From contig CAUZDW010000003.1 of NCBI GenBank assembly GCA_963578825.1, positions 62,001 to 126,000 on the forward strand: a stretch of DNA of 64,000 bases, written 5' to 3'. Positions 15,598 through 24,962 of the stretch are shown here, piece after piece. Positions within the stretch are counted from its first letter, which is position 1, and each line of letters begins with the position of its first letter. A program made the translations under genes and the position numbers. The DNA is from JAJDNS01 sp963578825. GTDB taxonomy: Bacteria > Acidobacteriota > Vicinamibacteria > Fen-336. Below the pieces are notes generated by a model. The model was given only the letters and a program-made list of their open reading frames with translations. It did no database searches and was not told where the DNA came from.

Positions 15598-18047
15598 GGA
15601 GTGGCGCCCTCGTCCCGGGTTCCGCCCGACTGCGGAGCTCCACCATTCCGCGGCGCCCCGTCGATCCGCCGGTGCAACAGCCCGAGGACGGCGAGGGTCG
15701 CGGCGATCGACAGGCCCGAGAGGCCGAGCCCCAGCCGGAGCCTCGCTGGTCGATAGACGAGAGTGACATCGTGGGTGCCGGCGGGCACCGCCACGGCCCG
15801 AAAGGAGACGTTCACCCGGAGGACCGGGACGGGGTGGCCCTCGACCGTCGCCGTCCAGCCCTCGTCGAAGCTCTCGGGCAAGACCACGTGGGCCGGGGCG
15901 CTGGCGGACACCCGCGCCCGCAGTCGGTCGGCGCGTTGTTCCTGGAGCTCGGCGCTTCTGGAGAAGCCCGCGGGCGCCTCGCGGGGCTCGCCCGAGGCCA
16001 GCACGACCGACGTGCGGGGATCGAAGTCCGGCGCAACCAGGGCCTTGTAGGCGTCGAGTCCATCCGCCACCCGCACGCCCGCCACGACGGAGACGGTGGG
16101 AAGGCTGTCGGGAACGCGGAAGACGTGGATGGCACCGACGAGGGGGGCCTCAAACGAGGCGCGGGGCGAAAACCCCTCCAGGCCCTCCTGATGGAGGGCG
16201 AGCACGTGGGAGACCCCCCCCAGGCGGAGGAGGCGTAGTAGCTGAGCCGGGTTGCGCTGCGCCGCGAGGATCAGCAGCCGCAGTCCCCGCCGTCCACGGG
16301 AGTGGAGTCCGACGACGTCGACATCGAAGCTGCCCCGGAGCCCGAAACGTGTGAGGGACGTCGGGTAGGCCCGGGTCACCACCAAGTGGCGCCGGACCTG
16401 AGGGATCTGGAGCAGCTCGGGATCCTGGGTCGGCCGCAGCGACGTCGCGCCCTTGGGACGCTGCAGATAGTCGAAAGCATGGATTCGCCGTGCCGCGTCC
16501 TCGTGCAGCACGGCCACCACGGAAGGCGTGGCCTGGGCGAAGGCCCGTGGGACGGTGGGGTTGATGCCCCGATGGACGACCAGGAGGTCGAGGGCGGCCA
16601 GCGCCGCGACGACCGTCGAGAGCGCGACGACACGGCGCGGCTCCGCCCGCGAGGCCAGGGCCACGAGCGCTGCGACGACCAACGCCACGATTCCCGACCA
16701 CACCGGAAGGACCAGGACCGCCTCGACTGCTCCCGGGACCAGAGGATTCCGGGGCCCTGGATCCAGCAGCTCGTAGGCCGAGAGGTCCAGCCACCGCGCC
16801 GCAAGAAGCGCCAGCAGGCCGCCCAGCGCGACGACCCCGGCCACGACGGTGGAGGTACGTCGGCTGAGCCGCCCCTGCCGCCACGCGTCGAGGCCGGCGC
16901 CTGCCAGGAGGGCAAAGCCGAGGGCCGCGAGAAGGGTGGTCTTCACGGGGTAACGGAGCAGCTCCAGTTGGGGCACCGCTCCCGTCGCTATGAAGTAGGC
17001 GAGGCCGTGCCGTCCGAGGGCCAGCATCAGCGACAGTACGACAAGTGCCGCTGCCGCGCCGACGAGCCTCCGGCGCGTCGACACAGCCGCAGACAACACC
17101 AGGGCGAAGGCCGGGAGGCCCAGGTAGATCGAGGACAGGAGAGGTTCGCGACCGTCAAAGAGCAGGCGACGCAGCTCGAAGCGGAGGGGCAGGCTCTCCG
17201 GCAGGACCGGCAGCAGGCACTGGAGAAGGCCCACCGGAGGCACGGACCACAGCATGCGCCCCGTTTCGGGGAGGTCGGCCCGGCCGGTCTGGCCGAGGAG
17301 AGCGAGGGCCGGGAGCCACAGCGCTGCCGTCCAGAGCACCGTCAGTCCGGCGGCCAGCGCCACTCGTCCGACAAGACGGCCGGTGGCCCGCCCCAGCGGG
17401 CGACGCCAGTTCACCCGGTTCAGAACCAACGCCGCCTGCGGCAGCGCCGTGAGGACGACGAGATCGAGAGAGCCGGTGAGGACCTGCGCCGTCTGCAGCA
17501 GCGCCCAGGCCACGACGCGGCGGGCCGAGGGGCGGGCGAGAGCCCGCTCCGCCCCCACGATGACCCACGGCATCCAGGCCGCACCCGCGAAGTGCTGCCA
17601 GAGGTCGACGGCGGAGAGGAGCGGGCCGGAGAGCATCCAGACCGCTGCTGCGGTCGTCGACCCCGCCCACGAGAACCGACAAGCGCGTCCGAGGAGGAGC
17701 ATGCCGGAGCCCGCGAGGAGCAGGTGGCCGACCGCGTACACCGAGTAGTAGCTCTCCGGGCGCATGAGCAGGTTGAGCCACGTGAGCGGATAGAAGACCT
17801 GGGCCCCCGGGTTGGCGAGCATGGCCTGGCCGAAGCCGAGGTAGGGGTCCCACACGGGCCACGCGCCTCCGACCAGCACGTTGACGAAGCTCTCGCACTG
17901 GCCCCAGAAGAGCGCGTGAATGTCTCTCTCGAAGAGGACATGCCCGCGGAAGACGAGATCGAAGAAGACGAGGCAGGTGAGCCCGGCGACGACGACGAGC
18001 GCAGCCTTCGCGGCCCGGCCGTCCCCCGCGGCGCGGGCTCCGTTCAC
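15594..18047 (-). CDS. YfhO-like multi-pass membrane protein (second copy)
   Basis: An 817-residue membrane protein. The GTG at 18047 overlaps the upstream stop (GTGA). After the first span it has FERDIHALFWGQCESF and WPVWDPYLGFGQAML, the family's conserved external loop, then YPLTWLNLLM and many hydrophobic spans to residue ~560, and a C-terminal soluble domain ending with one span. It is clearly related to the third copy (19545-21954): both share WMLSGPxxSxVxLWxHxAGAAWMPWV. It probably transfers a polyprenyl-phosphate-linked sugar outside the cytoplasm; that role is known for Gram-positive YfhO proteins and inferred here. Confidence 0.75.
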   Translation of the reverse strand: MNGARAAGDGRAAKAALVVVAGLTCLVFFDLVFRGHVLFERDIHALFWGQCESFVNVLVGGAWPVWDPYLGFGQAMLANPGAQVFYPLTWLNLLMRPESYYSVYAVGHLLLAGSGMLLLGRACRFSWAGSTTAAAVWMLSGPLLSAVDLWQHFAGAAWMPWVIVGAERALARPSARRVVAWALLQTAQVLTGSLDLVVLTALPQAALVLNRVNWRRPLGRATGRLVGRVALAAGLTVLWTAALWLPALALLGQTGRADLPETGRMLWSVPPVGLLQCLLPVLPESLPLRFELRRLLFDGREPLLSSIYLGLPAFALVLSAAVSTRRRLVGAAAALVVLSLMLALGRHGLAYFIATGAVPQLELLRYPVKTTLLAALGFALLAGAGLDAWRQGRLSRRTSTVVAGVVALGGLLALLAARWLDLSAYELLDPGPRNPLVPGAVEAVLVLPVWSGIVALVVAALVALASRAEPRRVVALSTVVAALAALDLLVVHRGINPTVPRAFAQATPSVVAVLHEDAARRIHAFDYLQRPKGATSLRPTQDPELLQIPQVRRHLVVTRAYPTSLTRFGLRGSFDVDVVGLHSRGRRGLRLLILAAQRNPAQLLRLLRLGGVSHVLALHQEGLEGFSPRASFEAPLVGAIHVFRVPDSLPTVSVVAGVRVADGLDAYKALVAPDFDPRTSVVLASGEPREAPAGFSRSAELQEQRADRLRARVSASAPAHVVLPESFDEGWTATVEGHPVPVLRVNVSFRAVAVPAGTHDVTLVYRPARLRLGLGLSGLSIAATLAVLGLLHRRIDGAPRNGGAPQSGGTRDEGATP

Positions 18048-19516
18048 AGGAACTTGAGCTTGCGCGCAGCGAAGCCGCTCATCCGGAGGAGCAACACGCC
18101 GGCGCGGACGCGGGAGATGTTGGTGTCGCCGTAGAGCCGCTCGTGATAGCGCACGGCGAGATCCACGATCCGCAGGTTGAGGCGCGAGGCACCGAAGAGC
18201 AGATCGAAGTCGCCGAAGGGGTCGAAGTCCCCGAAGTACGAGCGGTTGGCTGCGATCCTCTCGTAGTCCTCCCGCCACAGCGCCTTGGTGCCGCACAGCG
18301 TGTCGCGCACCTGCTGCCCCAGGAGCCACGTGAAGAGCATTGCGAAGGTCTTGTTCGCCAGAAGGTTCAGGAAGCGCATGGCCCGACCCTCCATGGGGTA
18401 GACCAGTCGCGAGCCGTTCACCATCTCGCCCTTGCCTCGTGCCAGAGCGGCCACGAACTTCGGGACGTCGGCCGGGGCCACCCCCATGTCGGAATCGAGG
18501 ATGAGGACGATGTCCGCCTTCGCCTGGCCGAAAGCGAATCGCACGGCGTCGCCCTTGCCCTTGCCGGGCTGTTTGAGCAGTCGCAGGTTGTGATCCGGGT
18601 TCTCGGCGATGACCTGGCGGATGACGGCTTCGGTGTCGTCGGTGGAGCCTCCCTCGACGAAGAGGAACTCGCTCCCTGGCGCGAGGTCGGGGAGCCTCTC
18701 GACCAGTGGTCGGATGTGGCCGGCTTCGTTGCGGCACGGGATCACCACGCTCACCGAGGGCGAGTCCGGTCGCGAGGGGGCCGAGAGCGCCGGTGCGGGG
18801 CGGGCGATGATGCCGAACATGAGAGAGAGGGCGTCGACCAACGGCAGGTGCCCGACGTACCGGTTGAGAAAGTTCGAGAGAAGAGGAAGCCACAAGGGGG
18901 CCACGATGTTCGCGTCGTTCCGCACGACCTCGAAGTCCGCCAGGGAGAGCATGTTCTTGATCTCTTCGGGCGGAAGCCAGGCCTCGGGGGGCTGGCGGTA
19001 CTTCATGCCGAACAGCTCGGCGAGTCGGAGCAGCGGCTGCCAGGCCCGGCTGTAGCTGTAGATGAGCATTCGCGTGTGCGGGTGGCTGACGGCCTGGAGC
19101 GCTTCCAGAGTGGCCTGAACGTCCGTGAGGTGCGTGACGATGTTGACCAGGAGGATCACGTCGAACGGGCCTCCCGCCTCTGCCAGAACCGCCGGGTCCG
19201 CGACGTCGCCTTCGATGAAACGGAGTGGCTCGCTCTCGTACCGCTCCCGGGCGCGACGTATCGCCGGGCGTGAGATGTCGATGCCCACGCCGTACGACGG
19301 TTTCAGCCTGGAGAGCAGATGCCCTGCGCCGCAGCCGAGGTCGAGGATCCGAAGCCCTTCCGGAACCCTCACCCTGAGGATCCGCGTCAGGTACTCATAG
19401 AAGTAGCGGTGGCGCCGGCGGGACGCCTCGATTCCGTCGTCGTGACTCTCGTAGAAGCGCCGCACCTCATCCAGGATTGGATCGGCCAAGTCTGCTTGAT
19501 GCGGCGCCTCGCTCAT
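18044..19516 (-). CDS. Methyltransferase-glycosyltransferase fusion protein
   Basis: A 490-residue two-domain protein. Residues ~1-235 form a SAM methyltransferase (motif I LDLGCGAGHLLSRL, then GVGIDISRPAI and VILLVNIVTHLTD). Residues ~250-490 form a family 2 glycosyltransferase like DPM1/GtrB (SVSVVIPCRNEAGH, FVEGGSTDDTE, DSDMG as the DxD motif, GDFDLLFGA). The fusion suggests that sugar transfer to a carrier and a methylation act in one pathway. It heads the minus unit of three genes; its ATG lies 9 nt after an extended -10 element. Both halves look complete. Confidence 0.85.
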   Translation of the reverse strand: MSEAPHQADLADPILDEVRRFYESHDDGIEASRRRHRYFYEYLTRILRVRVPEGLRILDLGCGAGHLLSRLKPSYGVGIDISRPAIRRARERYESEPLRFIEGDVADPAVLAEAGGPFDVILLVNIVTHLTDVQATLEALQAVSHPHTRMLIYSYSRAWQPLLRLAELFGMKYRQPPEAWLPPEEIKNMLSLADFEVVRNDANIVAPLWLPLLSNFLNRYVGHLPLVDALSLMFGIIARPAPALSAPSRPDSPSVSVVIPCRNEAGHIRPLVERLPDLAPGSEFLFVEGGSTDDTEAVIRQVIAENPDHNLRLLKQPGKGKGDAVRFAFGQAKADIVLILDSDMGVAPADVPKFVAALARGKGEMVNGSRLVYPMEGRAMRFLNLLANKTFAMLFTWLLGQQVRDTLCGTKALWREDYERIAANRSYFGDFDPFGDFDLLFGASRLNLRIVDLAVRYHERLYGDTNISRVRAGVLLLRMSGFAARKLKFL

Positions 19517-19525
19517 CGAGGGCAG

Positions 19526-19534
19526 ACGTTAGCA
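19526..19534 (-). promoter_or_regulatory. Extended -10 element for the methyltransferase-glycosyltransferase unit
   Basis: On the minus strand TGCTAACGT, ending 9 nt before ATG 19516. It implies a leader of 0-3 nt. Confidence 0.45.
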
Positions 19535-19544
19535 TGCGAGACCG

Positions 19545-21954
19545 TCACCCCAAAGTCCCGCTGACCCGGTGCCGACGCCTGAAAAACAGAACCCCGCCCA
19601 GGCTGGCAAGAACGACAACGGCCGTGGCGGACAGCGTGAGGCCGACCAGGACCGTCCACGGTCGATAGACCATCTCGACCACGTGCCGGCCCGCGGGAAC
19701 CGCCACCGCCCGGAACACGGCGTTCGCCCGGAGGACGTTCGTCGAGCGTCCGTCGACGAACGCTCGCCAGCCCGGGGCCCAGGCATCGACGCTGACCAGG
19801 AAGCCGGGGCCATCGAGGTCGACCTCGTACCTCGCCCGATCGGCGAAGAGCTCGAGCACGCGAACGAGACCCCCCTCCGGCCCGGCCGTCGCTGCCGCCG
19901 TCGCCGCACCCGGGCCCGAGAGGACGACCTCCCGCCTGGGGTCGAAAGTCGGGTCGATCAGGACCGGGATCGCCATCGCTTCGTCCACCGCCCGCGCCCG
20001 TCCCACCGCGTAGGCCCGGGGCCGTGCGCCCGGGACCCGGAAGGTGTGAATCGTCTCGCCGAAGAGACTGTTGAAGGTGGCCGTCGGGGCGAGGTCCTCG
20101 AATCCCCGGGGGTGAAGGGCCACGACAGTCCGCACGGCTCCAAGGCGCAGCAGCCTCCTGTGCTCGGGCGTCCCTTCGAGGCGCCGAAGCAGGAGGTTGA
20201 GCTCGTGGAGCCGTCGGGGTTGAAGGCCCCGGATGTCCAGGTCGTAGCTGCCCTCCACGCCCCAGTATCCCGAGGAGGGTGGGACGGGATAGACGCGCAT
20301 GGCGAATGCGGCGAGAGGCCGCGGGTCGATCCCGGGGCTCGGCTGTGCGACCGAGTACGGGCTCTTTCGCCCCAGCCACTTTTCGGAGGTGCCGTGGAGG
20401 ATCTCGTACTCGTACACGTAGGTGCGCCCGTGATCGAAGCGGTCGACGGCGCTGAGAACCGGAGGGGTGACGGCGAGAAGGGCGGGCGGTGCCGTGGAGT
20501 GGAGGTCGTGGTGAGCCAGCAGCAGGTCCGCCACGAGGCAAACGGCCGCCAGGATGCGGGGCCAGGCGAGGTTCGGTCTCGCCTTCAACAGGGCAGCGGC
20601 GGCCAGGCCCGCCAGGAGCGCGTGGTCCAGCATCCTGAGCGCCGAGGGGAGGGCGTCGTCCTGAGCCCCGCTACGGTCCATGAGGAAACCCCAGCCGATG
20701 GAAGCCTGAAGCGCCGGGCCGAAGAGCGCGCTCGTCGCGACGAGGGCGACCGAGGCTGCGATCAGGCGTCCCCGGGGCCGTCCCCGGAGCGACCTCAGAC
20801 CGATCCCCGACAGCATTGCGACGGAGAAGGCGGCCAGGATGGTCACCTTCGTGGGAAAACGGAAGTGCCCGGCGCCAGGAACGAGCTGGACGGCGAGTGC
20901 GTAGACCGGCGTGTGCCCTCCCATGGAGACGAGCAGGGCCAGAACGGCGATCGCGGCCAGGGCCATGGCGAGCCGACGGAACCGGTCGGTCGCGAGAGCG
21001 ACCGCGGCCAGGGCGAGGGCCACGACGCCCAGATAGAGCGAACCGAAGAAGGGCTGGCGAGAGCCGTCGAACATCGCGAGGTGAGCCGCTCCGCCGTAGG
21101 CCACCCGTCCCGAGGCGTCCAGGGGCACGACGACGCGAGCGAGTCCTGCCGGCGGCACCGACCACTCGGTGCGCCACGCTTCCGGAAGGTCTCGCCGCGT
21201 CCCGCCCGAGGCCAGCTCCAGAGTGGGAAGCCACTGGCCCGCCGAGAGCGCGGCAGCGAGTAGCACGCCCAGGACAACCGGCACCACGGCACGCCTGACC
21301 CGCTTCCTGCCCGGTCCCATCGCGAGCCACCATGCCCCCACGAAGGCGGCGGTGAGCAGCACCAAATCGCCCGAGCCCGCGAGGACCTGCAGACCGAGAC
21401 ACACGGCGAACGCCAGGACACGGGCGGCGGACGGACGGCGAGCGAGGCGATGGGCGGCGAGAACGACCCACGGCATCCAGGCGGCACCGGCCAGATGGTG
21501 CCAGAGGTTCACGAGGGAAACAGCCGGCCCGCTCAGCATCCACGCCGCGCCTGCCACCACCGCCTCACCGCGTCCCAGGCCGATGGCCCGGGCCAGGAGC
21601 GTGAAGCCCACGGTGGAGAACGCCAGGTGGCCCACGGCGTACACCGTGTAGACGCTCCAGGGCGCCAGCACAAGGTTGAGCCACGTGGTGGGGTAGAGCA
21701 CCTGTGCCCCGGGGTCGGCGAGCAGCGGCTGGCCGAAGCCGATGGTCAGGTCCCAGAGGGGCCAGAACCCTTCCCGGATCGTTCGCCCGAAGACGTGCGC
21801 CCGGGGGGTATCAGTCCATGTCCAGGTCCCGATCGAAGAGCGCCTCGCCCAGGAAGACGGCGCGGGGCAGCAGCAGGGCGGCCAGTGTCAGGTGAATCGG
21901 CCAGCCACCATATGCGCGCAGCATCCGCTCGCCGAGCGTCCGGACGAGCCTCAT
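19545..21954 (-). CDS. YfhO-like multi-pass membrane protein (third copy), frameshifted near its start
   Basis: The long frame covers 19545-21701 and has the family features (YPTTWLNLV, AWMLSGPAVSLVNLWHH, many spans, C-terminal soluble domain plus a last span). It lacks the first ~80 residues seen in the second copy. Those lie upstream in another frame: ATG 21954 opens a sequence with a first span and LFDRDLDMD, ended by TGA at about 21813, and the downstream frame resumes with RAHVFGRTIREGFWPLWD and IGFGQPLLADPGAQ. One small indel near 21808-21818 therefore splits the gene. Its ATG shares a base with the stop of the gene upstream. Sequence error or recent decay are both possible. Confidence 0.7.
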
Positions 21955-24023
21955 CACCGCGGCTGGAAGAACCAGTACCGGAAGGAGGTGTACTGCCCGA
22001 CCAGGTGGAGCTCCGTCACGCCGTCCCCGACGGCGTCGCCGGGCACCTCGAAGACGTGCTCGTTCCAGCCGGGCCGGTTCTCGAGCTCGAGCCTTGCGAC
22101 CTCTTCGCCTCCCGCACTCACCAGGAGGCGAGCGGTCGGAAACTCGAGCGCTGCAACGAGTCCTCCCTGGGCCCGGAGCGCCCGGGCTTCGGCTCTCGAG
22201 TGCGAGCGGATGACGACCACCAGTGGGCGTCCCCTTCGCGTGCGCACGTGGAAGCGCTCGTCGCCCAGCACGACCCGCCCGCCGTCGGCCACCGTGAGCG
22301 ATCCTTCCGACACGGGGTAGTCGTCGATGCCCACGAAGCCGCCGAGCACCAGGTCCCCTCGTCGCGAGCGGACGCTGTACTCGTGGGCGGCCTCGTCTTC
22401 GCGGTCGCACACGTTGAGCCGGTCCACCTCTTCCAGGCCGACGACGGCCGCCCGGGTCTCGGGAAGATAGAGATGCGGGCTGCGAAGGAGCAGGTCCCAC
22501 CGCGCACGAAAGAGAAGGAAGTCGTCTCCGAGGCTCGCGGTGGCGAAGACCGGCGGCCCCTCGACCAGGTGGGGGAGCAGCCGGGAGTTCTCGAGGCTCG
22601 ACCGTGGGAGGAGGATGTAGGGCGGGCGCTCCTCGGGGCTCAGACGCCCGAGTGCCTCGAAGTAGCCGGCCTCCTTTTCCACAGAGCGTGTTCCGCCGAA
22701 GCCCGGGCTCGTGACTCCGTGGAGATTCAGGTTGCGATGGCCGGTGAGGTATTCGATGCTGGTCGCCAGGTTGGCGATCCGGACGCCCTCGGGAAGGTTG
22801 CGGCGGATCCATTCCGCCGTGGGAATCTCTCGCCTCCAGGTTCCGGCCGCCATCTCCGCGTACACGGCGGCGAAGCGAATCGTCGACAGCAGCCCGAGGA
22901 CGAGGAAGAGCCCTGCAATGGCTCGGAAGAGCGCTCTCTCGAAGCCGTCGTCATCCCGAGCCAGAAGACGGGTGGCGATCCCGAGGCCCACAGCGACGAA
23001 CGCCAGGAGGCCCGGAAAGGCCCAGATCAGATACCGGTTGAAGTGAACGCCCATGAAGACGGTGGGGCCGACGAGGGCGAACAGGACTCCGACGAGCCCG
23101 AGCCAGACACGTCCGGGCAGTCCCAGATCGGACGGCGGGCGGACCGCGGCCAGGAGGATCAGCAGCAGCCCGAGCGGGGGGAACATGAAGGCGGCCTGGC
23201 CTGCCGAGAAGCCGATCGGGGCTTCGGAGGGGTAGAGCCCCAGGAGGAGTCCTCTCACCACGTCGACGCCGTACTTCGCGGCGACGTCGATGGCGTGCAC
23301 CAGGCCGTAGTTGGGGAGGAGCGACTTGTCGGCCACCGACGTGCCCAGCCACGACCCGCTGACGAGCCGGAGCCCGACGACCAGACCGAGGCCGACCAGC
23401 ACCGGAGCCCAGGGGAGCAGCCGATCGCGACGGGATGTGGCGGGCCGGAGAAGGCTCGCCGCCGCGAGGACCGAACCGATGACCAGCCCCTCCGGCCGCG
23501 CCAGCGCCAGCGCGGACCCGGCGAGGGCGAAGCCCCCGCTCTTCCCGTCGTCCCAGAGCACCAGCCAGCGGTCGAGCACCAGCAGCGCCAGGAAGAGAAA
23601 GAGCGCAATGTCGGATCCGTAGAGGTAGGACCACACCACGGGGCCGCCGAGGGCGACGAGCGCCCCGGCGAGGAGCCCCTCCCGGGGACTCGACAAGCGT
23701 GTGGCCACACGGTGCGCCAGGAGGATCGAAGCGAGGTAGAGCCCCACCCCGAACAGGACGGCAAAGGCCACCAGCCCCTCGCCACGAGCGCCCAGAAAGT
23801 GTGCGAGGGCGAGGATCGCGGTGTGGAGCACACTGGTCGACCCGGTCGTGGCGGCGTCGCCGGCGTTGTACTGGAAGGGGTGCCCCTCCGCCATCGCCCG
23901 GGCGTACTGCCCAACGACATAGAGGTCCGGGCCCTGGGCCACGAAGTGGCCGTCGGTGGCGTGGAGCATGAGGGCCAGATAGCCGGAGGCCACCAGCACT
24001 CCGAGGAGGAGCAGTGCGCGCAC
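21954..24023 (-). CDS. Large membrane protein, probable GT-C-type glycosyltransferase
   Basis: A 689-residue protein with about eleven hydrophobic spans in residues 1-410 and a soluble C-terminal half. The first external loop contains DLYVVGQYARAMAEGHPFQYNAGDAATTGST, with acidic residues where GT-C transferases hold their catalytic aspartate. The soluble domain begins near WIRRNLPEGVRIA and ends in a beta-rich region. This layout resembles family 39/PMT-like proteins. It is the first gene of a two-gene minus unit with the third YfhO copy. The GTG start lies 7 nt after an extended -10 element, so the message is probably leaderless. Enzyme class is inferred from topology. Confidence 0.65.
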   Translation of the reverse strand: MRALLLLGVLVASGYLALMLHATDGHFVAQGPDLYVVGQYARAMAEGHPFQYNAGDAATTGSTSVLHTAILALAHFLGARGEGLVAFAVLFGVGLYLASILLAHRVATRLSSPREGLLAGALVALGGPVVWSYLYGSDIALFLFLALLVLDRWLVLWDDGKSGGFALAGSALALARPEGLVIGSVLAAASLLRPATSRRDRLLPWAPVLVGLGLVVGLRLVSGSWLGTSVADKSLLPNYGLVHAIDVAAKYGVDVVRGLLLGLYPSEAPIGFSAGQAAFMFPPLGLLLILLAAVRPPSDLGLPGRVWLGLVGVLFALVGPTVFMGVHFNRYLIWAFPGLLAFVAVGLGIATRLLARDDDGFERALFRAIAGLFLVLGLLSTIRFAAVYAEMAAGTWRREIPTAEWIRRNLPEGVRIANLATSIEYLTGHRNLNLHGVTSPGFGGTRSVEKEAGYFEALGRLSPEERPPYILLPRSSLENSRLLPHLVEGPPVFATASLGDDFLLFRARWDLLLRSPHLYLPETRAAVVGLEEVDRLNVCDREDEAAHEYSVRSRRGDLVLGGFVGIDDYPVSEGSLTVADGGRVVLGDERFHVRTRRGRPLVVVIRSHSRAEARALRAQGGLVAALEFPTARLLVSAGGEEVARLELENRPGWNEHVFEVPGDAVGDGVTELHLVGQYTSFRYWFFQPR

Positions 24024-24030
24024 TGACAGT

Positions 24031-24039
24031 AGTTTAGCA
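24031..24039 (-). promoter_or_regulatory. Extended -10 element for the GT-C-like gene
   Basis: Minus-strand TGCTAAACT, ending 7 nt before the GTG start at 24023; transcription would begin at the start codon. Confidence 0.5.
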
Positions 24040-24069
24040 GGGACTCGATCAGATGAAGTCTAAACGTAG

Positions 24070-24107
24070 AGGGGGGAAAGTCCCGCCGGTGCTTGGTTGT
24101 CCCCCCT
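24070..24107 (+). other. Hairpin in the region upstream of pilD
   Basis: A perfect 8-bp stem (AGGGGGGA at 24070-24077 with TCCCCCCT at 24100-24107) and a 22-nt loop. It lies 45 nt before the pilD start, in the space between divergent units. No riboswitch family is recognised; it could be a 5' UTR element or an upstream terminator. Confidence 0.35.
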
Positions 24108-24152
24108 TGACTCGCGTGGGGAGGGGCCCCAAGATGCCTCGAGCACGCTTTG

Positions 24153-24962
24153 ATGCCGCCCTTGCCCGACTGGACGCCACTGCTGCGGACGCCGGCCTTC
24201 GAGGTGACGGCGTTTCTGCTGGGCCTCGTGGCGGGCAGCTTCGGGAACGTCTGTATCCACCGCCTTCCCGCCGGGCGCTCGGTCGTCTCTCCGCCCTCGC
24301 GGTGCCCGGGCTGCGACGCGCTCATCCGGCCGTGGGACAACATCCCGATCCTGAGCTGGCTGGCGCTGCGGGGCCGCTGCCGTGCGTGCGCCGCGCCAAT
24401 CTCCCCGCGCTACCCGGCCGTGGAGCTTCTGAGTGGGCTGCTCTGGCTCGGGTTGGCGGTGCTCCACGGACCGAGCCTCCAGACGCTGGTGTCGATGGTC
24501 CTGGTGAGTGCCCTGGTCGTGCTGAGCCTCATCGATCTCGAGCACCACCTCCTGCCCGACGCGATCACGCTGCCAGGGATCGCCATCGGTCTCGCCGCCA
24601 GCTTTCTGCCGGGCTCGAGCGTCGGACCGCTGAGCGCGGCCGCCGCGGCCGCCGGAGGATGGTTGGCCTTCGCCGCGGTGGCCCGGGCGTACGAGCGGAC
24701 CCGTGGCATCGAAGGGCTGGGCCAGGGCGATTGGAAGATGGCCGCGATGCTCGGGGCGTTCCTCGGCTGGCAGAAGATGCTCCTCACTGTGCTGTTCGCG
24801 TCCATCGGCGGCACGGTGGTGGGGCTGTTCCTCATGGCGCTGCGCGGACGGGACATGCGCTACGCGTTGCCGTTCGGCACCTTTCTCGGCGTGGGAGCGA
24901 TCCTGGTGATGTTCTTCGGGGATCCCGTTCTCGACTGGTACAAGGGGCTCTTCCATGGCTGA
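24153..24962 (+). CDS. pilD: Prepilin peptidase and N-methyltransferase PilD
   Basis: A 269-residue inner-membrane aspartic protease that cleaves prepilin leaders and methylates the new N-terminus. It has the N-terminal PilD domain with paired cysteines (CPGC and CRAC, residues ~51-80) and NIPILSW, then the A24 peptidase region with catalytic aspartates in LIDLEHHLLPD and GQGDWKM. About eight spans. ATG 24153 is preferred to the TTG just before it. It should process both pilins upstream and the FimT, PilV, PilW and PilX prepilins downstream. Confidence 0.93.
   Translation: MPPLPDWTPLLRTPAFEVTAFLLGLVAGSFGNVCIHRLPAGRSVVSPPSRCPGCDALIRPWDNIPILSWLALRGRCRACAAPISPRYPAVELLSGLLWLGLAVLHGPSLQTLVSMVLVSALVVLSLIDLEHHLLPDAITLPGIAIGLAASFLPGSSVGPLSAAAAAAGGWLAFAAVARAYERTRGIEGLGQGDWKMAAMLGAFLGWQKMLLTVLFASIGGTVVGLFLMALRGRDMRYALPFGTFLGVGAILVMFFGDPVLDWYKGLFHG

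Noticed and set aside
15594..18893. A 1099-codon open frame that would fuse the YfhO-like protein to a long N-terminal extension
   Set aside because: The extension lies antisense-free but out of frame over the methyltransferase-glycosyltransferase gene and is Arg/Pro/Gly-rich; the GTG at 18047 overlapping the upstream stop is the natural start.
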